Positions 53,760 through 63,803 of a DNA stretch of 64,000 nt are shown piece by piece. Position numbers and translations under genes: made by a program. Position 1 is the stretch's first letter. Each line of letters begins with the position of its first letter. The notes beneath the pieces were generated by a model. The model did no database searches and was not told the DNA's origin. It saw only the letters and a list, made by a program, of their open reading frames with translations. The stretch lies in the NCBI RefSeq assembly GCF_017815135.1, contig NZ_JAGJCF010000014.1, positions 82,135-146,134 of the forward strand, read 5' to 3'. The stretch is from Jiella mangrovi (GTDB lineage: Bacteria > Pseudomonadota > Alphaproteobacteria > Rhizobiales > Rhizobiaceae).

Positions 53760-53861
53760 AGAGCGGGACGAGATGAGCTTCGCTCACCCCTCCCGCTCTG
53801 TCCTCTTGTTTCGGCATGATCTTTTCCGAAAACCGGTCCCCACTTTCGGGATCATGCTCTA
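53760..53861. repeat. RIME-like hairpins overlapping the ptrB stop codon
   Basis: Two hairpins occur: AGAGCGGGA...TCCCGCTCT (53760-53799) and GCATGATC...GATCATGC (53813-53857) with the ACCGGTCCCCA loop. The conserved end ATGCTCTA reaches the stop codon of the minus-strand gene, so the repeat supplies part of its TAG. Confidence 0.72.
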
Positions 53862-55967
53862 GGCCAGTTTTCCCATCAGCCGCAGCGCGAAGGCGTGGAC
53901 GAAGGCGACCTCCTCGAGCTTGGAGAAGCGGCCCGAGGCGCCGCCATGGCCGGAATCCATGTTGGTGCGCAGGAGCACCGGATTGTCGTCGGTCTTCAAT
54001 TCGCGGAGCCTTGCCACCCATTTCGCCGGCTCCCAATAGGTGACCCGCGGATCGGTGAGGCCGGCCAGCACCAGCATAGGCGGATAGGCCTGGGACTTGA
54101 CGTTGTCGTAGGGGGAATAGGACGCGATCACCTCGTAATCCTCGCCCGACAGCACCGGGTTGCCCCATTCGGGCCATTCCGGCGGGGTCAGCGGCAGGGT
54201 GTCGTCGAGCATCGTGTTGAGGACGTCGACGAAGGGCACCACCGCGACGATCCCGCCGAATTTTTCCGGCGTCATGTTGGCGACGGCGCCCATCAGCATT
54301 CCGCCCGCCGACCCGCCCTCGGCGACGATCCGCTCATGGGAGGTGAAGTTCTCGGCGACGAGATGATCGGCCGCGGCGATGAAGTCGGTGAAGGTGTTCG
54401 CCTTGTTGCGCCGCCGCCCGGCCTCGTACCAGCGGAAGCCCTTGTCCTTGCCGCCGCGGATATGGGCGATGGCATAGACGAAGCCGCGATCGACCAGGGA
54501 CAGGATGTTGGTGTTGAAGCCCGCCGGAATGGTGATGCCGTAGGAGCCGTAGCCGTAGAGGAGACAGGGCGCCGTTCCGTCGAGCGGCGTGTCGCGGCGA
54601 TAGAGCAGGGAGACCGGCACCGTCTCGCCGTCCTTTGCCGGCGCGAAGATGCGCCGGGTGACGTAGTCGTGCGGATCGTGGCCGGAGGGCACTTCCTGGG
54701 TCTTCAGGAGCGTCCGGTCGCGGGTCTCGACGTCATACTCGAAGGTCTGGGAGGGCGTCGTCAGCGACGAATAGGTGAAGCGAATCGTCGTCGTGTCGAA
54801 TTCGTAGGTGCCGGAAAGGCCGAGGGAATAGGCCTCTTCCTCGAAGGCGACGGAATGTTCCTCCCCGTCGGACAGGCGCTTGACGACGATGCGCGGCAGG
54901 CCCTCGCGTCGCTCCAGCCAGACCAGATGGTTCTTCAGGACGAAGTGATCGAGTATCAGCCGTCCGTCTTCGTGCGCCACGTAGTCGGTCCATTCATCGC
55001 GGCCGGCGGCGTCGACGGGCGCGGTGACGATCTTGTAGTCGCGGGCGCCGCTGGCATTGGTGCGGATGTAAAGGGTGCCGCCACCCTCGTCGACGTCGTA
55101 TTCGACGCCGGTCTCGCGCTCGGCGAGGAGCCGGGGTTCGGCCGCCGGATTGGACGCGGGGATCAGCCAGCACTCCGACGTCTCGTGATCATGGATGTCG
55201 ATCACAACGAACTCGTCGGACTGGGTCTTGCCGACGCCCATGAAGAAGCCCGAATCGGTCTCCTCGTAGATCAGCGCGTCGTTCTGCGGGTTGTCGCCGA
55301 GTTTGTGATAAAACACCCGGCTTGGCCGGTGGTTGGAATCGAGCCGCGTGTAAAAGACGCCGTTCGAGCGCGCCGACCAGACGCCGCCGCCGCCGGTGTC
55401 CTCGACGACGTCGGCAAGATCCTCGCCCGTCTCAAGATCGCGGATCTTGAGCGTATAAAACTCCGAACCCTTGTCGTCATAGGCATAGGCGAGCCAGCGA
55501 TGGTCGCCCGAATGGCTGGCGCCGCCCAGCGAGAAATAGGGCCGGTCGGCCGCCTCCTTCTCGGCGTCGAGCAGGATTTCGGTCTCGCCGCCCTCGCGCG
55601 GCTGCCGCACGAAGCGGGGATATTCCGCGCCGGCGCGGTAGGCGATGCCGTAGGCGAACGGGCCGTCGGGCGCCGGCACGGAGGAATCGTCCTCCTTGAT
55701 CCGACCGCGCATTTCCTTGACGAGCGTCTCGCGCAGGCTCTCCGTCCCGGCCATGACGGCCTTTTGATAGGCGTTCTCGGCCTCGAGATGGGCCCGGATC
55801 GCCGGATCGAGAAGGCTGGTGTCCTTGAACACCTCCTGCCAGTTGTGGGCGCGCAGCCAGGCATAGTCGTCGAGCCGTTCGCGGCCGTGGCGCTTGTCCG
55901 ACAGGGGCCTGCGCTCGGGCAGCGGCGGCTTGGGAAGATCGGCGGTAAGAGCGAAGCGTTTCGTCAC
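53859..55967 (-). CDS. ptrB: Oligopeptidase B (S9A prolyl oligopeptidase family)
   Basis: The 702-residue serine peptidase cuts after basic residues in short peptides. An N-terminal beta-propeller (residues about 80-410) caps the C-terminal alpha/beta hydrolase. The catalytic Ser is in EGGSAGGMLMG, the Asp in LTDPRV and the His in DSGHGGASGR. The S9A start LPKPPLPERRPLSDKRHGRE fits a GTG at 55967. ATGs at 56051 and 56063 would add about 30 basic residues not typical of the family. The stop codon overlaps a repeat. Confidence 0.93.
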   Translation of the reverse strand: MTKRFALTADLPKPPLPERRPLSDKRHGRERLDDYAWLRAHNWQEVFKDTSLLDPAIRAHLEAENAYQKAVMAGTESLRETLVKEMRGRIKEDDSSVPAPDGPFAYGIAYRAGAEYPRFVRQPREGGETEILLDAEKEAADRPYFSLGGASHSGDHRWLAYAYDDKGSEFYTLKIRDLETGEDLADVVEDTGGGGVWSARSNGVFYTRLDSNHRPSRVFYHKLGDNPQNDALIYEETDSGFFMGVGKTQSDEFVVIDIHDHETSECWLIPASNPAAEPRLLAERETGVEYDVDEGGGTLYIRTNASGARDYKIVTAPVDAAGRDEWTDYVAHEDGRLILDHFVLKNHLVWLERREGLPRIVVKRLSDGEEHSVAFEEEAYSLGLSGTYEFDTTTIRFTYSSLTTPSQTFEYDVETRDRTLLKTQEVPSGHDPHDYVTRRIFAPAKDGETVPVSLLYRRDTPLDGTAPCLLYGYGSYGITIPAGFNTNILSLVDRGFVYAIAHIRGGKDKGFRWYEAGRRRNKANTFTDFIAAADHLVAENFTSHERIVAEGGSAGGMLMGAVANMTPEKFGGIVAVVPFVDVLNTMLDDTLPLTPPEWPEWGNPVLSGEDYEVIASYSPYDNVKSQAYPPMLVLAGLTDPRVTYWEPAKWVARLRELKTDDNPVLLRTNMDSGHGGASGRFSKLEEVAFVHAFALRLMGKLA

Positions 55968-56317
55968 GGGCAGGGTTCCAGGCTTCTTCAAGGTTGGGCG
56001 AGGGCCGGATTCGCGCCGGTATCGGTCGAGTTTGCAGCCAGTTTCCACCATTTGCCGGTTCATCGCGACCGTTCGTCCCGCGAAGGGTGACGAAACTGTT
56101 TCGAAAATTTCGGCAAATCGGCGAAGCGAAGACCGCGCCGGAGGTAGGAGATCACGGCCGGCTTCGCAAGCGTCGCGGTCAGACGACCGGGAAACCGGCC
56201 CGTCTCAGATGTTCTCGCGCCTGACATCCTTGCCCGGAGCTTGTTCGCTTCTTATACACGAAAAGCGAAGCGCCTCCCCTCGGCTCGGGCTTCGCATGGC
56301 AACGGCAAGGAAGACGA
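55968..56317. other. Divergent region between ptrB and the mrp operon
   Basis: If the shorter ptrB start is right, about 350 bases separate the two start codons. I see no repeat or palindrome of note. AAGGAAGACGA before 56318 serves as the mrpA ribosome site. Confidence 0.35.
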
Positions 56318-58678
56318 ATGGCGGAAATCGAGGCGACGACCGGAGGAATACTGGCCCTTGCCCTGCCATTTGTCGCAGCAGCGCTTGCGCCGATCCTGAA
56401 GCGGATCATCGGCGCGCATGCCGCCTGGGTTTTGGCACTGGCGCCGGCGGCAGCCTTCGCGATCCTGTTTTCCTTCCTGCCGGAGGTTTCGAGCGGCGGT
56501 GTCGTCCAGTTCGGCTTCGACTGGATTCCCGCCTTCGACGTTCGCTTCTCTTTCCGCATCGACGGCCTCGCCTCGACCTTCGGCCTTCTGATCACCGGCA
56601 TCGGCACGCTGATCATCCTCTACTCCGGCGGCTATCTGAAGGGGCATCGGGACCAGGGCCGGTTCTTCTCCTTCATGCTGATGTTCATGGGCTCGATGCT
56701 CGGCCTCGTTCTCGCCGACGATCTGATGACCCTGTTCGTCTATTGGGAGCTGACATCGATCACCTCCTTCCTCCTGATCGGCTTCGATCACGAGCGGGAG
56801 AAGGCGAGGCGCGGCGCGATCCAGGCGCTGGCGATCACCGGCGGCGGCGGGCTTGCTCTCCTCGCCGGCTTCATCCTCATTCGCGAACTCGCCGGGCTGA
56901 ACTCGATGACCGAGGTGCTCGCCGCCGGCGATGCTCTGCGGACGAGCCCCTACTACCTGCCGATCTTCATTCTCGTCCTGTGCGGCGCCTTCACCAAATC
57001 GGCGCAGATGCCGTTTCACGTGTGGCTGCCGAACGCCATGGAGGCGCCGACGCCGGTTTCGGCCTATCTGCACTCGGCGACCATGGTGAAGGCCGGCGTC
57101 TACCTCCTCCTGCGCATGCAGCCGGCGCTCGGCGACACGGCGCTGTGGACGACGGTGCTGCCGGCCTTCGGCGCAGTCACCCTCGTCATGGGCGCGCTGC
57201 TGGCGGTGCGCGCCACCGACATCAAGATCACGCTCGCCTATACGACAGTCTCGTCGCTTGGCCTTCTGGTCATGCTGATCGGGGTTTCAACGGAATATGC
57301 GCTGATCGGCGCGGTGCTCTATCTGATCGCCCATTCGCTGTTCAAGGGCGGGCTCTTCATGGTCGCCGGATCGGTCGACCACGGCGCCCATACCCGCGAG
57401 ATCGACAGGCTTGGCGGGCTGGCCAGACACATGCCGATCACCTTTGCCGCGGCGCTGCTCTGCGCATTGTCGATGGGCGGCATCACGCCTTTCGTCGGCT
57501 TCCTTGCCAAGGAAGAGATCTATCACGCGCTCGAATATGGCGACGCCTATCACATCGCGCTGATGGCCGCAGCGATCCTCGGCAACGCCCTGATGTTCGC
57601 GGCCGCCTTCATCGTCGCGCTGAAGCCCTTCGTCGGCAAGCTGCCGGAGACGATCGACCATCCCCATGAGGGCGGCTTCACTATCTGGTTCGGGCCGCTG
57701 GTGCTGGGCGTTCTGGGGCTTCTCGGCGCGCTGTTCTACGAGACCTATCACGCGCTGTTCTCAGGGCCGATGGCGAGCGCAACCTATGGCCAGCCGGTCG
57801 AGATCGACATCTCCTTTGTGCCGCATCTCAACCTCGCCTTTGCCCTGTCGCTGGCGACGATCGCACTCGGCATCGTGATCTATCTCGCCTCGAACGGGGT
57901 GCGGGCGGCGACGAGCCGCTTCCTCGCTTCCGTCGGCTGGGGGCCGGATCACGGCTTCGACCAGGCGATGCGCGGCCTGCTGCGGTTTTCCTATTTCGTC
58001 ACCAACCGCCTGCAGTCCGGCCGGCTCGACTATTACATGACCATCACGGTCATCGCGATCACCGCCGCCCTGTTCGTGCCGATGATCCTCGGCGGCGCAC
58101 TGCCGGCCGAGCCGCAGATGCCTCAGCTGCGCCTGCCCGAATGGCTCGTGCTTGCTCTCATCCTCGTCGGCATCGTCGCGGTGGTGGTCGCCAAGAACCG
58201 GCTGACGGCGATCGTCTCCCTCGGCATCCAGGGCTTCGGCACGGCGCTGATCTTCATGCTGCTCGGCGCGCCGGACCTCTCCTTCACCCAGTTCATGGTC
58301 GAGACCCTGTCGGTCGTCATCCTCGCTCTGGTGATGACGCGGCTGAAGCTTTCGCCCGCCGATCACCGGCCGCTGCGCGAGAAGCTGCCCGACGCCGCGC
58401 TGGCGCTGGCCGGCGGCGCGGGCTTCGCCGTCTTCCTCCTGTCGATCGTCCAGCGGCCCTTCGATCCGGCGCTGTCGGACTTCTTCGAAGAATACAGCTA
58501 TGCGATCGCCCACGGCAAAAACATCGTCAACGTCATCCTCGTCGACTTCCGCGGGGTTGATACGATGGGCGAGATCGCCGTGGTGATGACGACGGGCCTC
58601 GCCGTTCTTGCGCTCATCCGCATCCGGGTCGGGCGCAGGGCAAAAGCCCAGCCGGACCCGATGGAGACGACGCCATGA
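56318..58678 (+). CDS. mrpA: Mrp-type Na+(K+)/H+ antiporter subunit A
   Basis: The 786-residue subunit is related to complex I NuoL. The proton-pumping helices include the Glu of [20 protein letters not shown]. The Lys-rich segment is [20 protein letters not shown], and [15 protein letters not shown] follows. The C-terminus adds MbhD/MbhE-like helices (after [20 protein letters not shown]). It works with MrpB-G as one complex for Na+ or K+ efflux and alkali tolerance. Unlike the fused PhaAB of Sinorhizobium, MrpB is a separate gene here. Confidence 0.95.
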   Translation: MAEIEATTGGILALALPFVAAALAPILKRIIGAHAAWVLALAPAAAFAILFSFLPEVSSGGVVQFGFDWIPAFDVRFSFRIDGLASTFGLLITGIGTLIILYSGGYLKGHRDQGRFFSFMLMFMGSMLGLVLADDLMTLFVYWELTSITSFLLIGFDHEREKARRGAIQALAITGGGGLALLAGFILIRELAGLNSMTEVLAAGDALRTSPYYLPIFILVLCGAFTKSAQMPFHVWLPNAMEAPTPVSAYLHSATMVKAGVYLLLRMQPALGDTALWTTVLPAFGAVTLVMGALLAVRATDIKITLAYTTVSSLGLLVMLIGVSTEYALIGAVLYLIAHSLFKGGLFMVAGSVDHGAHTREIDRLGGLARHMPITFAAALLCALSMGGITPFVGFLAKEEIYHALEYGDAYHIALMAAAILGNALMFAAAFIVALKPFVGKLPETIDHPHEGGFTIWFGPLVLGVLGLLGALFYETYHALFSGPMASATYGQPVEIDISFVPHLNLAFALSLATIALGIVIYLASNGVRAATSRFLASVGWGPDHGFDQAMRGLLRFSYFVTNRLQSGRLDYYMTITVIAITAALFVPMILGGALPAEPQMPQLRLPEWLVLALILVGIVAVVVAKNRLTAIVSLGIQGFGTALIFMLLGAPDLSFTQFMVETLSVVILALVMTRLKLSPADHRPLREKLPDAALALAGGAGFAVFLLSIVQRPFDPALSDFFEEYSYAIAHGKNIVNVILVDFRGVDTMGEIAVVMTTGLAVLALIRIRVGRRAKAQPDPMETTP

Positions 58679-59094
58679 GGACGGTCATCTTCCGCTTCAC
58701 CGCGCCCTATCTCACCGCGCTGATGGTGCTGTTCTCGATCTTCGTGCTCCTGCGCGGCCACAACGATCCCGGTGGCGGCTTCATCGGCGGGCTGATCGCC
58801 GCCTCGGCGCTGGCGATCTACGGCATCGCCTGCGGCGTCGCGGCGGTGCGCAGGGCGCTGTGGTTCCATCCGATGGCGATCTCGGCCTCGGGCCTGTTCC
58901 TGGCGGTGGTCGCCGGCATCTTCTCCGTCTTCGCCGGCACCGGCTTCATGACCGGGCTGTGGGTCTTCCCCAAGATCTTCGGCACCGAAGTCGCGCTGTC
59001 GACGCCGCTGATCTTCGACATCGGCGTCTATCTCGTCGTCGTCGGCGGCATCGCCTCGATCGCGCTCGCCCTGGAAGAGAGGGAGTCGGACTGA
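58675..59094 (+). CDS. mrpB: Mrp antiporter subunit B
   Basis: The 139-residue membrane subunit has the MnhB domain with [20 protein letters not shown]. It overlaps the mrpA stop by 4 bases and the mrpC start by one base, giving tight translational coupling. Confidence 0.94.
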   Translation: MRTVIFRFTAPYLTALMVLFSIFVLLRGHNDPGGGFIGGLIAASALAIYGIACGVAAVRRALWFHPMAISASGLFLAVVAGIFSVFAGTGFMTGLWVFPKIFGTEVALSTPLIFDIGVYLVVVGGIASIALALEERESD

Positions 59095-59471
59095 TGGAAA
59101 CCGCCCTCAGCCTCGTCGTCGGCTGCCTCTTCGCCGTCTCGCTCTACCTGCTCCTGTCGAAGCACATCATCCGCATGCTGCTCGGCGTCGTGCTTCTGTC
59201 CAACGCCGTCAACCTGTTGATCTTCGCCGCCGGCCGGGTCTCCTCCATCGCGCCGCCGCTGGTGCCCGAGGGCGCCGAGGCGCCGCTCGCCGCCGTCGCC
59301 AATCCGCTACCCCAGGCGCTGATCCTGACGGCGATCGTCATCGCCTTTTCCTTCTTCGCCTTCCTTCTGGTGCTCGCCTATCGCGCCTATCAGGACCTCG
59401 GCACCGACGACACCGACGAGATGCGTGTCGCCGAACCCGAGGATGACGGCCTGCCGCCGCTGGGATACTGA
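59094..59471 (+). CDS. mrpC: Mrp antiporter subunit C
   Basis: The 125-residue NuoK-like subunit has three membrane helices. Its conserved segment is IIRMLLGVVLLSNAVNLLIF, followed by DPLPQALILTAIVI-type sequence (here NPLPQALILTAIVI). A longer acidic C-terminal tail (DDTDEMRVAEPEDDG) follows the last helix. ATG at 59094 overlaps the mrpB TGA. Confidence 0.94.
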   Translation: METALSLVVGCLFAVSLYLLLSKHIIRMLLGVVLLSNAVNLLIFAAGRVSSIAPPLVPEGAEAPLAAVANPLPQALILTAIVIAFSFFAFLLVLAYRAYQDLGTDDTDEMRVAEPEDDGLPPLGY

Positions 59472-59477
59472 CGCTTC

Positions 59478-61187
59478 ATGGCTTCTCCTTCCTCCGACAC
59501 CGCTCAACTCAAGGCCGAAGCGATGATGCACGGCGCCCTGGCGCCGTCGGATTATCTCGTCATCGCGCCGGTGGCGATCTGCCTGTTGTTCGGCGCCGCC
59601 CTTCTGATGATGCGAAAGCGCATCGACTGGCAGCCATGGCTGGCGATCCCGGGCTTTCTGCTGCTCTTTGCCGCCGACGTTCTGTTGCTTCTCAAGGTCG
59701 CCGCCGAAGGGCCGCAGACGATGATGATGGGCAACTGGAAGCCGCCCTTCGGCATCGCCTTCACCGTCGACATGCTGGGCGCGCTCTTCGTCACCACCGC
59801 CGGCTTCGTCGGCGTGGCCTCGGCGATCTATGCGACATTCTCGATGAGCCGGACGGAGCGGCGCTACGGCTTCTTCCCCTTCATGTTCCTGATGATGGGC
59901 GGTGTGTCGGGCGCGTTTCTGACGGGAGACATCTTCAACCTCTATGTCTGGTTCGAGGTGCTCCTGATGGGCTCCTTCGGCCTGTTGATCCTCGGCTCGG
60001 AGCGCGAACAGCTCGACGGCGCGACCAAATACTGCTTCCTCAACCTCGTCGCGACGACGCTGTTCCTGATCACCACCGGCTATCTCTACGGGGTGGTCGG
60101 CACGCTCAACATGGCCGACATCGCGCAAAAGGCGGCGCGCCTCGAAAACGACGGCGCGGTCCTCACCATCGCCGTCCTCTATCTCGTCGCCTTCGGCATG
60201 AAGGCCGCGGCCTTTCCGTTGAACTTCTGGCTTCCGGCCTCCTACCACACGCCGCGTTTCGTCGTTTCGGCGCTGTTTGCGGGACTTCTGACCAAGGTCG
60301 GCGTCTATGCGCTGATCCGCGTGCTCCTGATGCTGTTCCCGCCGCAGCATGCCGATCTCGCGACGCTGATCTCATGGGTCGCGGCGCTGACCATGCTGGT
60401 CGGGGCCTTCGGCGCGCTGGCGCAGAGCGACATGCGGCGGCTCCTCAACTACTTCGTCATCGCCGGCATCGGCACGATCTTCGCCGGCCTCGCCCTGACG
60501 GGCGGCGAGGGCGGCGCCAGCGCCACCGTGAGCGCGGCGAGCGCTGCGACGCAGGCGGGCGGGACGGCGCCGATGACCGGCATGGCGGCGGCTGCCGCGC
60601 CGCTCGTTCCCGGCTCGGACAGCCTCGTCATCGGCCTGTCGGGGGCGGTGTTCTACGCGCTGCACTCGATCGTCATCATGACGGCGCTCTATCTCGCAGC
60701 CGGCACGGCCGCGCGGATCTCCGGCTCGTCGTCGCTTCGCGCCATGGGCGGCCTGTGGCGGGCAAGGCCGGGGCTCGCGGCGCTGATGCTGGTGTTTCTC
60801 TTCGCCGTCTCCGGCCTGCCGCCCTTCTCCGGCTTCTGGCCGAAGGTCATTCTGGTGCGCGGCGCGTTTCAGGCGGGCATGCCCTGGCTCGGCGCGGTGA
60901 TCCTTCTCACCGGCTTCCTGATGACGGTGGCGAGCGCCCGGGTCTTCGCGCTCGCCTTCTGGCGCAACGCGCCGGAGCCGGCGGTCGCGGGGGGGCCGAA
61001 CGCGGGCTTCGCACCGGCGGGCGAGCCCTCGCCGATGCTGGCGATGCTGCCGCTTCTGATCCTTGCCGTCTTCGCCGTCGTCGCGGGCGTCCTGCCGCAA
61101 TGGCTGGTCGCGCTCACCGACGTCGCCGCGCGGGGGATCGTCGATCCCGCCGGCTATGTCGGCTCGGTGTTCGGAGGCGTCTCGTGA
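59478..61187 (+). CDS. mrpD: Mrp antiporter subunit D
   Basis: The 569-residue NuoM/NuoN-like antiporter subunit has the TM5 Glu in NLYVWFEVLLMGSFGLLIL. The central Lys is in AFGMKAAAFPLNFWLPASYH and the other lysine in SGLPPFSGFWPKVILVRGAF. A short Ala/Gly/Thr-rich insertion follows GLALTGGEGGASATV and is not typical of the family. It starts 6 bases after the mrpC stop and overlaps mrpE by 4 bases. Confidence 0.94.
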   Translation: MASPSSDTAQLKAEAMMHGALAPSDYLVIAPVAICLLFGAALLMMRKRIDWQPWLAIPGFLLLFAADVLLLLKVAAEGPQTMMMGNWKPPFGIAFTVDMLGALFVTTAGFVGVASAIYATFSMSRTERRYGFFPFMFLMMGGVSGAFLTGDIFNLYVWFEVLLMGSFGLLILGSEREQLDGATKYCFLNLVATTLFLITTGYLYGVVGTLNMADIAQKAARLENDGAVLTIAVLYLVAFGMKAAAFPLNFWLPASYHTPRFVVSALFAGLLTKVGVYALIRVLLMLFPPQHADLATLISWVAALTMLVGAFGALAQSDMRRLLNYFVIAGIGTIFAGLALTGGEGGASATVSAASAATQAGGTAPMTGMAAAAAPLVPGSDSLVIGLSGAVFYALHSIVIMTALYLAAGTAARISGSSSLRAMGGLWRARPGLAALMLVFLFAVSGLPPFSGFWPKVILVRGAFQAGMPWLGAVILLTGFLMTVASARVFALAFWRNAPEPAVAGGPNAGFAPAGEPSPMLAMLPLLILAVFAVVAGVLPQWLVALTDVAARGIVDPAGYVGSVFGGVS

Positions 61188-61657
61188 TCCTGTTCCTGAT
61201 CAACATCGTCCTGGCGCTGACCTGGACCGTCGTCACCGGCTCCTTCACCTTCCTCAATCTGGTCTTCGGCTTCGTTCTGGGCGCGGCCTCGCTTTATCTG
61301 ATCCGCCGCGAGATCGGCACGGTCGGCTATATGGGCCGGTTCTGGCGGATCGGCTCGCTGTTCTTTCTTTTCCTCTACGAGCTGATCATGTCGGCCTGGC
61401 GGGTCGCGGTTCTGGTCCTGTCGCCGAAAATGGACCTCACTCCCGGCATCTTCGCTTATGAGCTGAAGGTCGACCGCGATTTCGAGATCACGCTGCTCGC
61501 CAATCTGATCACGCTGACGCCCGGAACGCTCTCCGTCGACGTCTCGGAGGATCGCTCGACCCTCTACGTCCATGCCATCGACTGCTCCGACCCCGAGGGC
61601 ACCAAGGCCGACATCGCCAATGGCTTTGAACGCAAGATCCTCGAGGCCTTCAGATGA
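61184..61657 (+). CDS. mrpE: Mrp antiporter subunit E
   Basis: The 157-residue subunit has the MnhE pattern, ending [20 protein letters not shown]. The start is GTG at 61184 (GTGA overlapping the mrpD TGA), with GGAGG 6 bases upstream. MrpE is peripheral to ion translocation but needed for full activity. Confidence 0.93.
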   Translation: MILFLINIVLALTWTVVTGSFTFLNLVFGFVLGAASLYLIRREIGTVGYMGRFWRIGSLFFLFLYELIMSAWRVAVLVLSPKMDLTPGIFAYELKVDRDFEITLLANLITLTPGTLSVDVSEDRSTLYVHAIDCSDPEGTKADIANGFERKILEAFR

Positions 61658-62034
61658 CCGAATTCGCCAAGACCTTTCTCGACGTCTGCCTCACCCTGTC
61701 GCTGGTCATGCTCGGCATCGCCTTCTTCCTGACCACGGCGCGGATCATCATCGGGCCGACCCTGCCGGACCGGGTGCTCGGGCTCGACATGCTGACCTCG
61801 GTCGCCATCGGCTTCATCGCCGTCATCGGCATCGACACCGGCTTCACGCTCTATGTCGACATCGCCATCGCGCTTGGCCTCGTCGGTTTCCTGGCGACGG
61901 TCGCCTTCGCCCGGTTCATTCTCGCCCGGGGCAAGACGGCGGATGACGACGAGAAAAAGGATCTGAGAAAGATCGACGGCGATCCGAACGAAACAGGCGA
62001 TGCCGCCATCGCCGAGACGGGGAGGCACCGATGA
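61654..62034 (+). CDS. mrpF: Mrp antiporter subunit F
   Basis: The 126-residue subunit has three membrane helices with the MrpF motif [20 protein letters not shown] and an acidic/lysine-rich C-terminal tail. It overlaps both neighbours by 4 bases. Confidence 0.93.
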   Translation: MTEFAKTFLDVCLTLSLVMLGIAFFLTTARIIIGPTLPDRVLGLDMLTSVAIGFIAVIGIDTGFTLYVDIAIALGLVGFLATVAFARFILARGKTADDDEKKDLRKIDGDPNETGDAAIAETGRHR

Positions 62035-62447
62035 TCGGAGCGATCCTGACGATATTCGCCGGTCTCCTGATCCTCGGCGGATCGGCCTTTGCCGCCATCG
62101 CGGCCTTCGGCATCCTGCGCCTGCCGGATCTCTACACCCGCATGCATGCCGCCTCGAAGGCCGGCTCGGTCGGCTCGGGCATGGCGCTGCTCGCGCTCGC
62201 TCTCGTCTCCGATTCTTCGCCCGAGGCGCTGCGGGCGATCGCGGCCATCGCCTTCTTCCTCCTGACCGCGCCGCTTTCGGCCCATCTTCTCGCCAAGGCC
62301 GCCTATACCGTCGGCTACAGGATGTGGCCGGGCTCCGTCCTGGATGAAATGCCTGAGATGGAAGCGACGACGCGCGATGCCCATACGCCGGCCAGCGGCC
62401 ATCCGGCCCTCAATGCGGGCGACGTGACCGAGACGAAGCGAGACTAG
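62031..62447 (+). CDS. mrpG: Mrp antiporter subunit G
   Basis: The 138-residue subunit has the MnhG signature [20 protein letters not shown] and three membrane helices. It is the last of the seven canonical mrp genes, and all are present in the usual A-G order, so the system is complete. Confidence 0.93.
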   Translation: MIGAILTIFAGLLILGGSAFAAIAAFGILRLPDLYTRMHAASKAGSVGSGMALLALALVSDSSPEALRAIAAIAFFLLTAPLSAHLLAKAAYTVGYRMWPGSVLDEMPEMEATTRDAHTPASGHPALNAGDVTETKRD

Positions 62448-62450
62448 AGA

Positions 62451-62903
62451 ATGTCCCAAGGCGGCCAGCGCGTTCTTTCCGGGCTCTTCATCCTTTTCGC
62501 CGGGCTTTTCGGCGCTGCGGGCGTCGCCGGGGCGGCGCTGGCTGCCCATGGTGGCGGCGACGGCAAGTTCGTGGCGATCGCAGCCTCCATGGCGTTGTTT
62601 CACGGGCCGGCGCTCCTCGGTCTCGCCGCCGTTCTCGACCGCGCGCCAAGGCTGCTCGGCCTTGCCGGCATGGCGGCGATCGTCGGCGTCGTGCTCTTCT
62701 CCGGCGATCTCGCGACCCGGGCGGCGGAGGGGCATTCGCTCTTCACCAATGCCGCGCCGACCGGCGGCACGATGCTGATCGCCGGCTGGCTGCTGGTGGC
62801 GGTCGCGGGTGTCCTTGCCATGTTCCGGAGGGGCGGTGCCGTCAGAAAGAGTGAGGTGGCGAGGTCCGGATCTGCGCCGTCGATCGGAGGCGTGACGCGA
62901 TGA
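62451..62903 (+). CDS. DUF423 membrane protein
   Basis: The 150-residue protein has four membrane helices and the DUF423 features FGAAGVAGAALAAHGG, FHGPALLGLAAV, LFSGDL and TNAAPTGGTMLIAGW. Function is unknown. It begins 3 bases after mrpG, so it is likely co-transcribed with the antiporter. The C-terminal 20 residues are polar and overlap the next gene by 4 bases. Confidence 0.88.
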   Translation: MSQGGQRVLSGLFILFAGLFGAAGVAGAALAAHGGGDGKFVAIAASMALFHGPALLGLAAVLDRAPRLLGLAGMAAIVGVVLFSGDLATRAAEGHSLFTNAAPTGGTMLIAGWLLVAVAGVLAMFRRGGAVRKSEVARSGSAPSIGGVTR

Positions 62904-63697
62904 ACGGCTTTGACACGAGGCTTTTCGCCGGCAAGACCGTCGTCGTCACCGGCTCAGGTCGCGGCATCGGCGCGGCCGTGGCGCGCGGCTTCCTGCAGAC
63001 GGGCGCCCGGGTGATCGCCCATGCGGGCCGCACGCTGGATCACGCCGAAGACGATCTCCTCGTCGGACTGTCTGAGGCCGAGAAAGACCGGCTGACGCTT
63101 CTGGCGGGAGATCTGGCGGAGCGGGACGGCGGCGAGCGGCTGGGATCGGCGGTGCTGCAAGAGCTCGACGGGCCGCTCGACGTCCTCGTCAACAATGCCG
63201 GCACCATGGTCGGCCGCATTGCGGCCGGCGACGTCGATGCGGCGGCCTTCGATCGGGTGGTCGATCTCAACGTCCGCTCGGTCGTCGCCTCGACGACGGC
63301 GCTGCTGCCGGCGCTGAAAGAGGGAGGCAGGGCCGAAGGCGGCGCCGCGATCGTCAACACCTCCTCGATCTCGGCGATCGTCGGCGGTTCGCCCGGCTCC
63401 TCGCTCTATTCGTCATCCAAAGCCTTTATCTCGACCTGGACCCGGGCGCTCGCCCGCGAGCTCGCGCCCGATCACGTGCGGGTCAACGCCGTCTCGCCCG
63501 GCACCATCATGACCGACTTCCACCGCCGCTATTCCTCGCAGGAAAAGCTGGACGCGACCGCCGCGTCGATTCCGCTGAAACGCCTCGGCACGGCAGAAGA
63601 CTGCGCGCCGGCCTATCTGTTCCTGTCGAGCGCGAAGCTCTCGGGCTATCTGACGGGACAGGTCATCGAGGTGAATGGCGGGCAGTTCATGGGGTGA
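62900..63697 (+). CDS. SDR-family oxidoreductase
   Basis: The 265-residue classical short-chain dehydrogenase has the cofactor motif VTGSGRGIGAAVARGF, VNNAG, the catalytic Ser in NTSSISAIVG and the Tyr-Lys pair in LYSSSKAFI. It ends with GQVIEVNGGQFMG. The substrate is unknown. The start overlaps the DUF423 stop, and it may end the mrp transcription unit. Confidence 0.9.
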   Translation: MNGFDTRLFAGKTVVVTGSGRGIGAAVARGFLQTGARVIAHAGRTLDHAEDDLLVGLSEAEKDRLTLLAGDLAERDGGERLGSAVLQELDGPLDVLVNNAGTMVGRIAAGDVDAAAFDRVVDLNVRSVVASTTALLPALKEGGRAEGGAAIVNTSSISAIVGGSPGSSLYSSSKAFISTWTRALARELAPDHVRVNAVSPGTIMTDFHRRYSSQEKLDATAASIPLKRLGTAEDCAPAYLFLSSAKLSGYLTGQVIEVNGGQFMG

Positions 63698-63803
63698 GGC
63701 GAGACTGCGACGGCACGCTCGGTCCACGTAGCGGATCGGCGACCGGCGGGTTTTAGGCGAGGGTTTTCTTGAGCCGATTTCGGTAAGCGCCTGGCAACTG
63801 TGT

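Noticed and set aside
59636..61657. Plus-strand frame of 673 codons spanning mrpD and mrpE
   Set aside because: Only the last 157 codons, starting at the GTG at 61184, encode MrpE; the first part is an out-of-frame shadow of mrpD.
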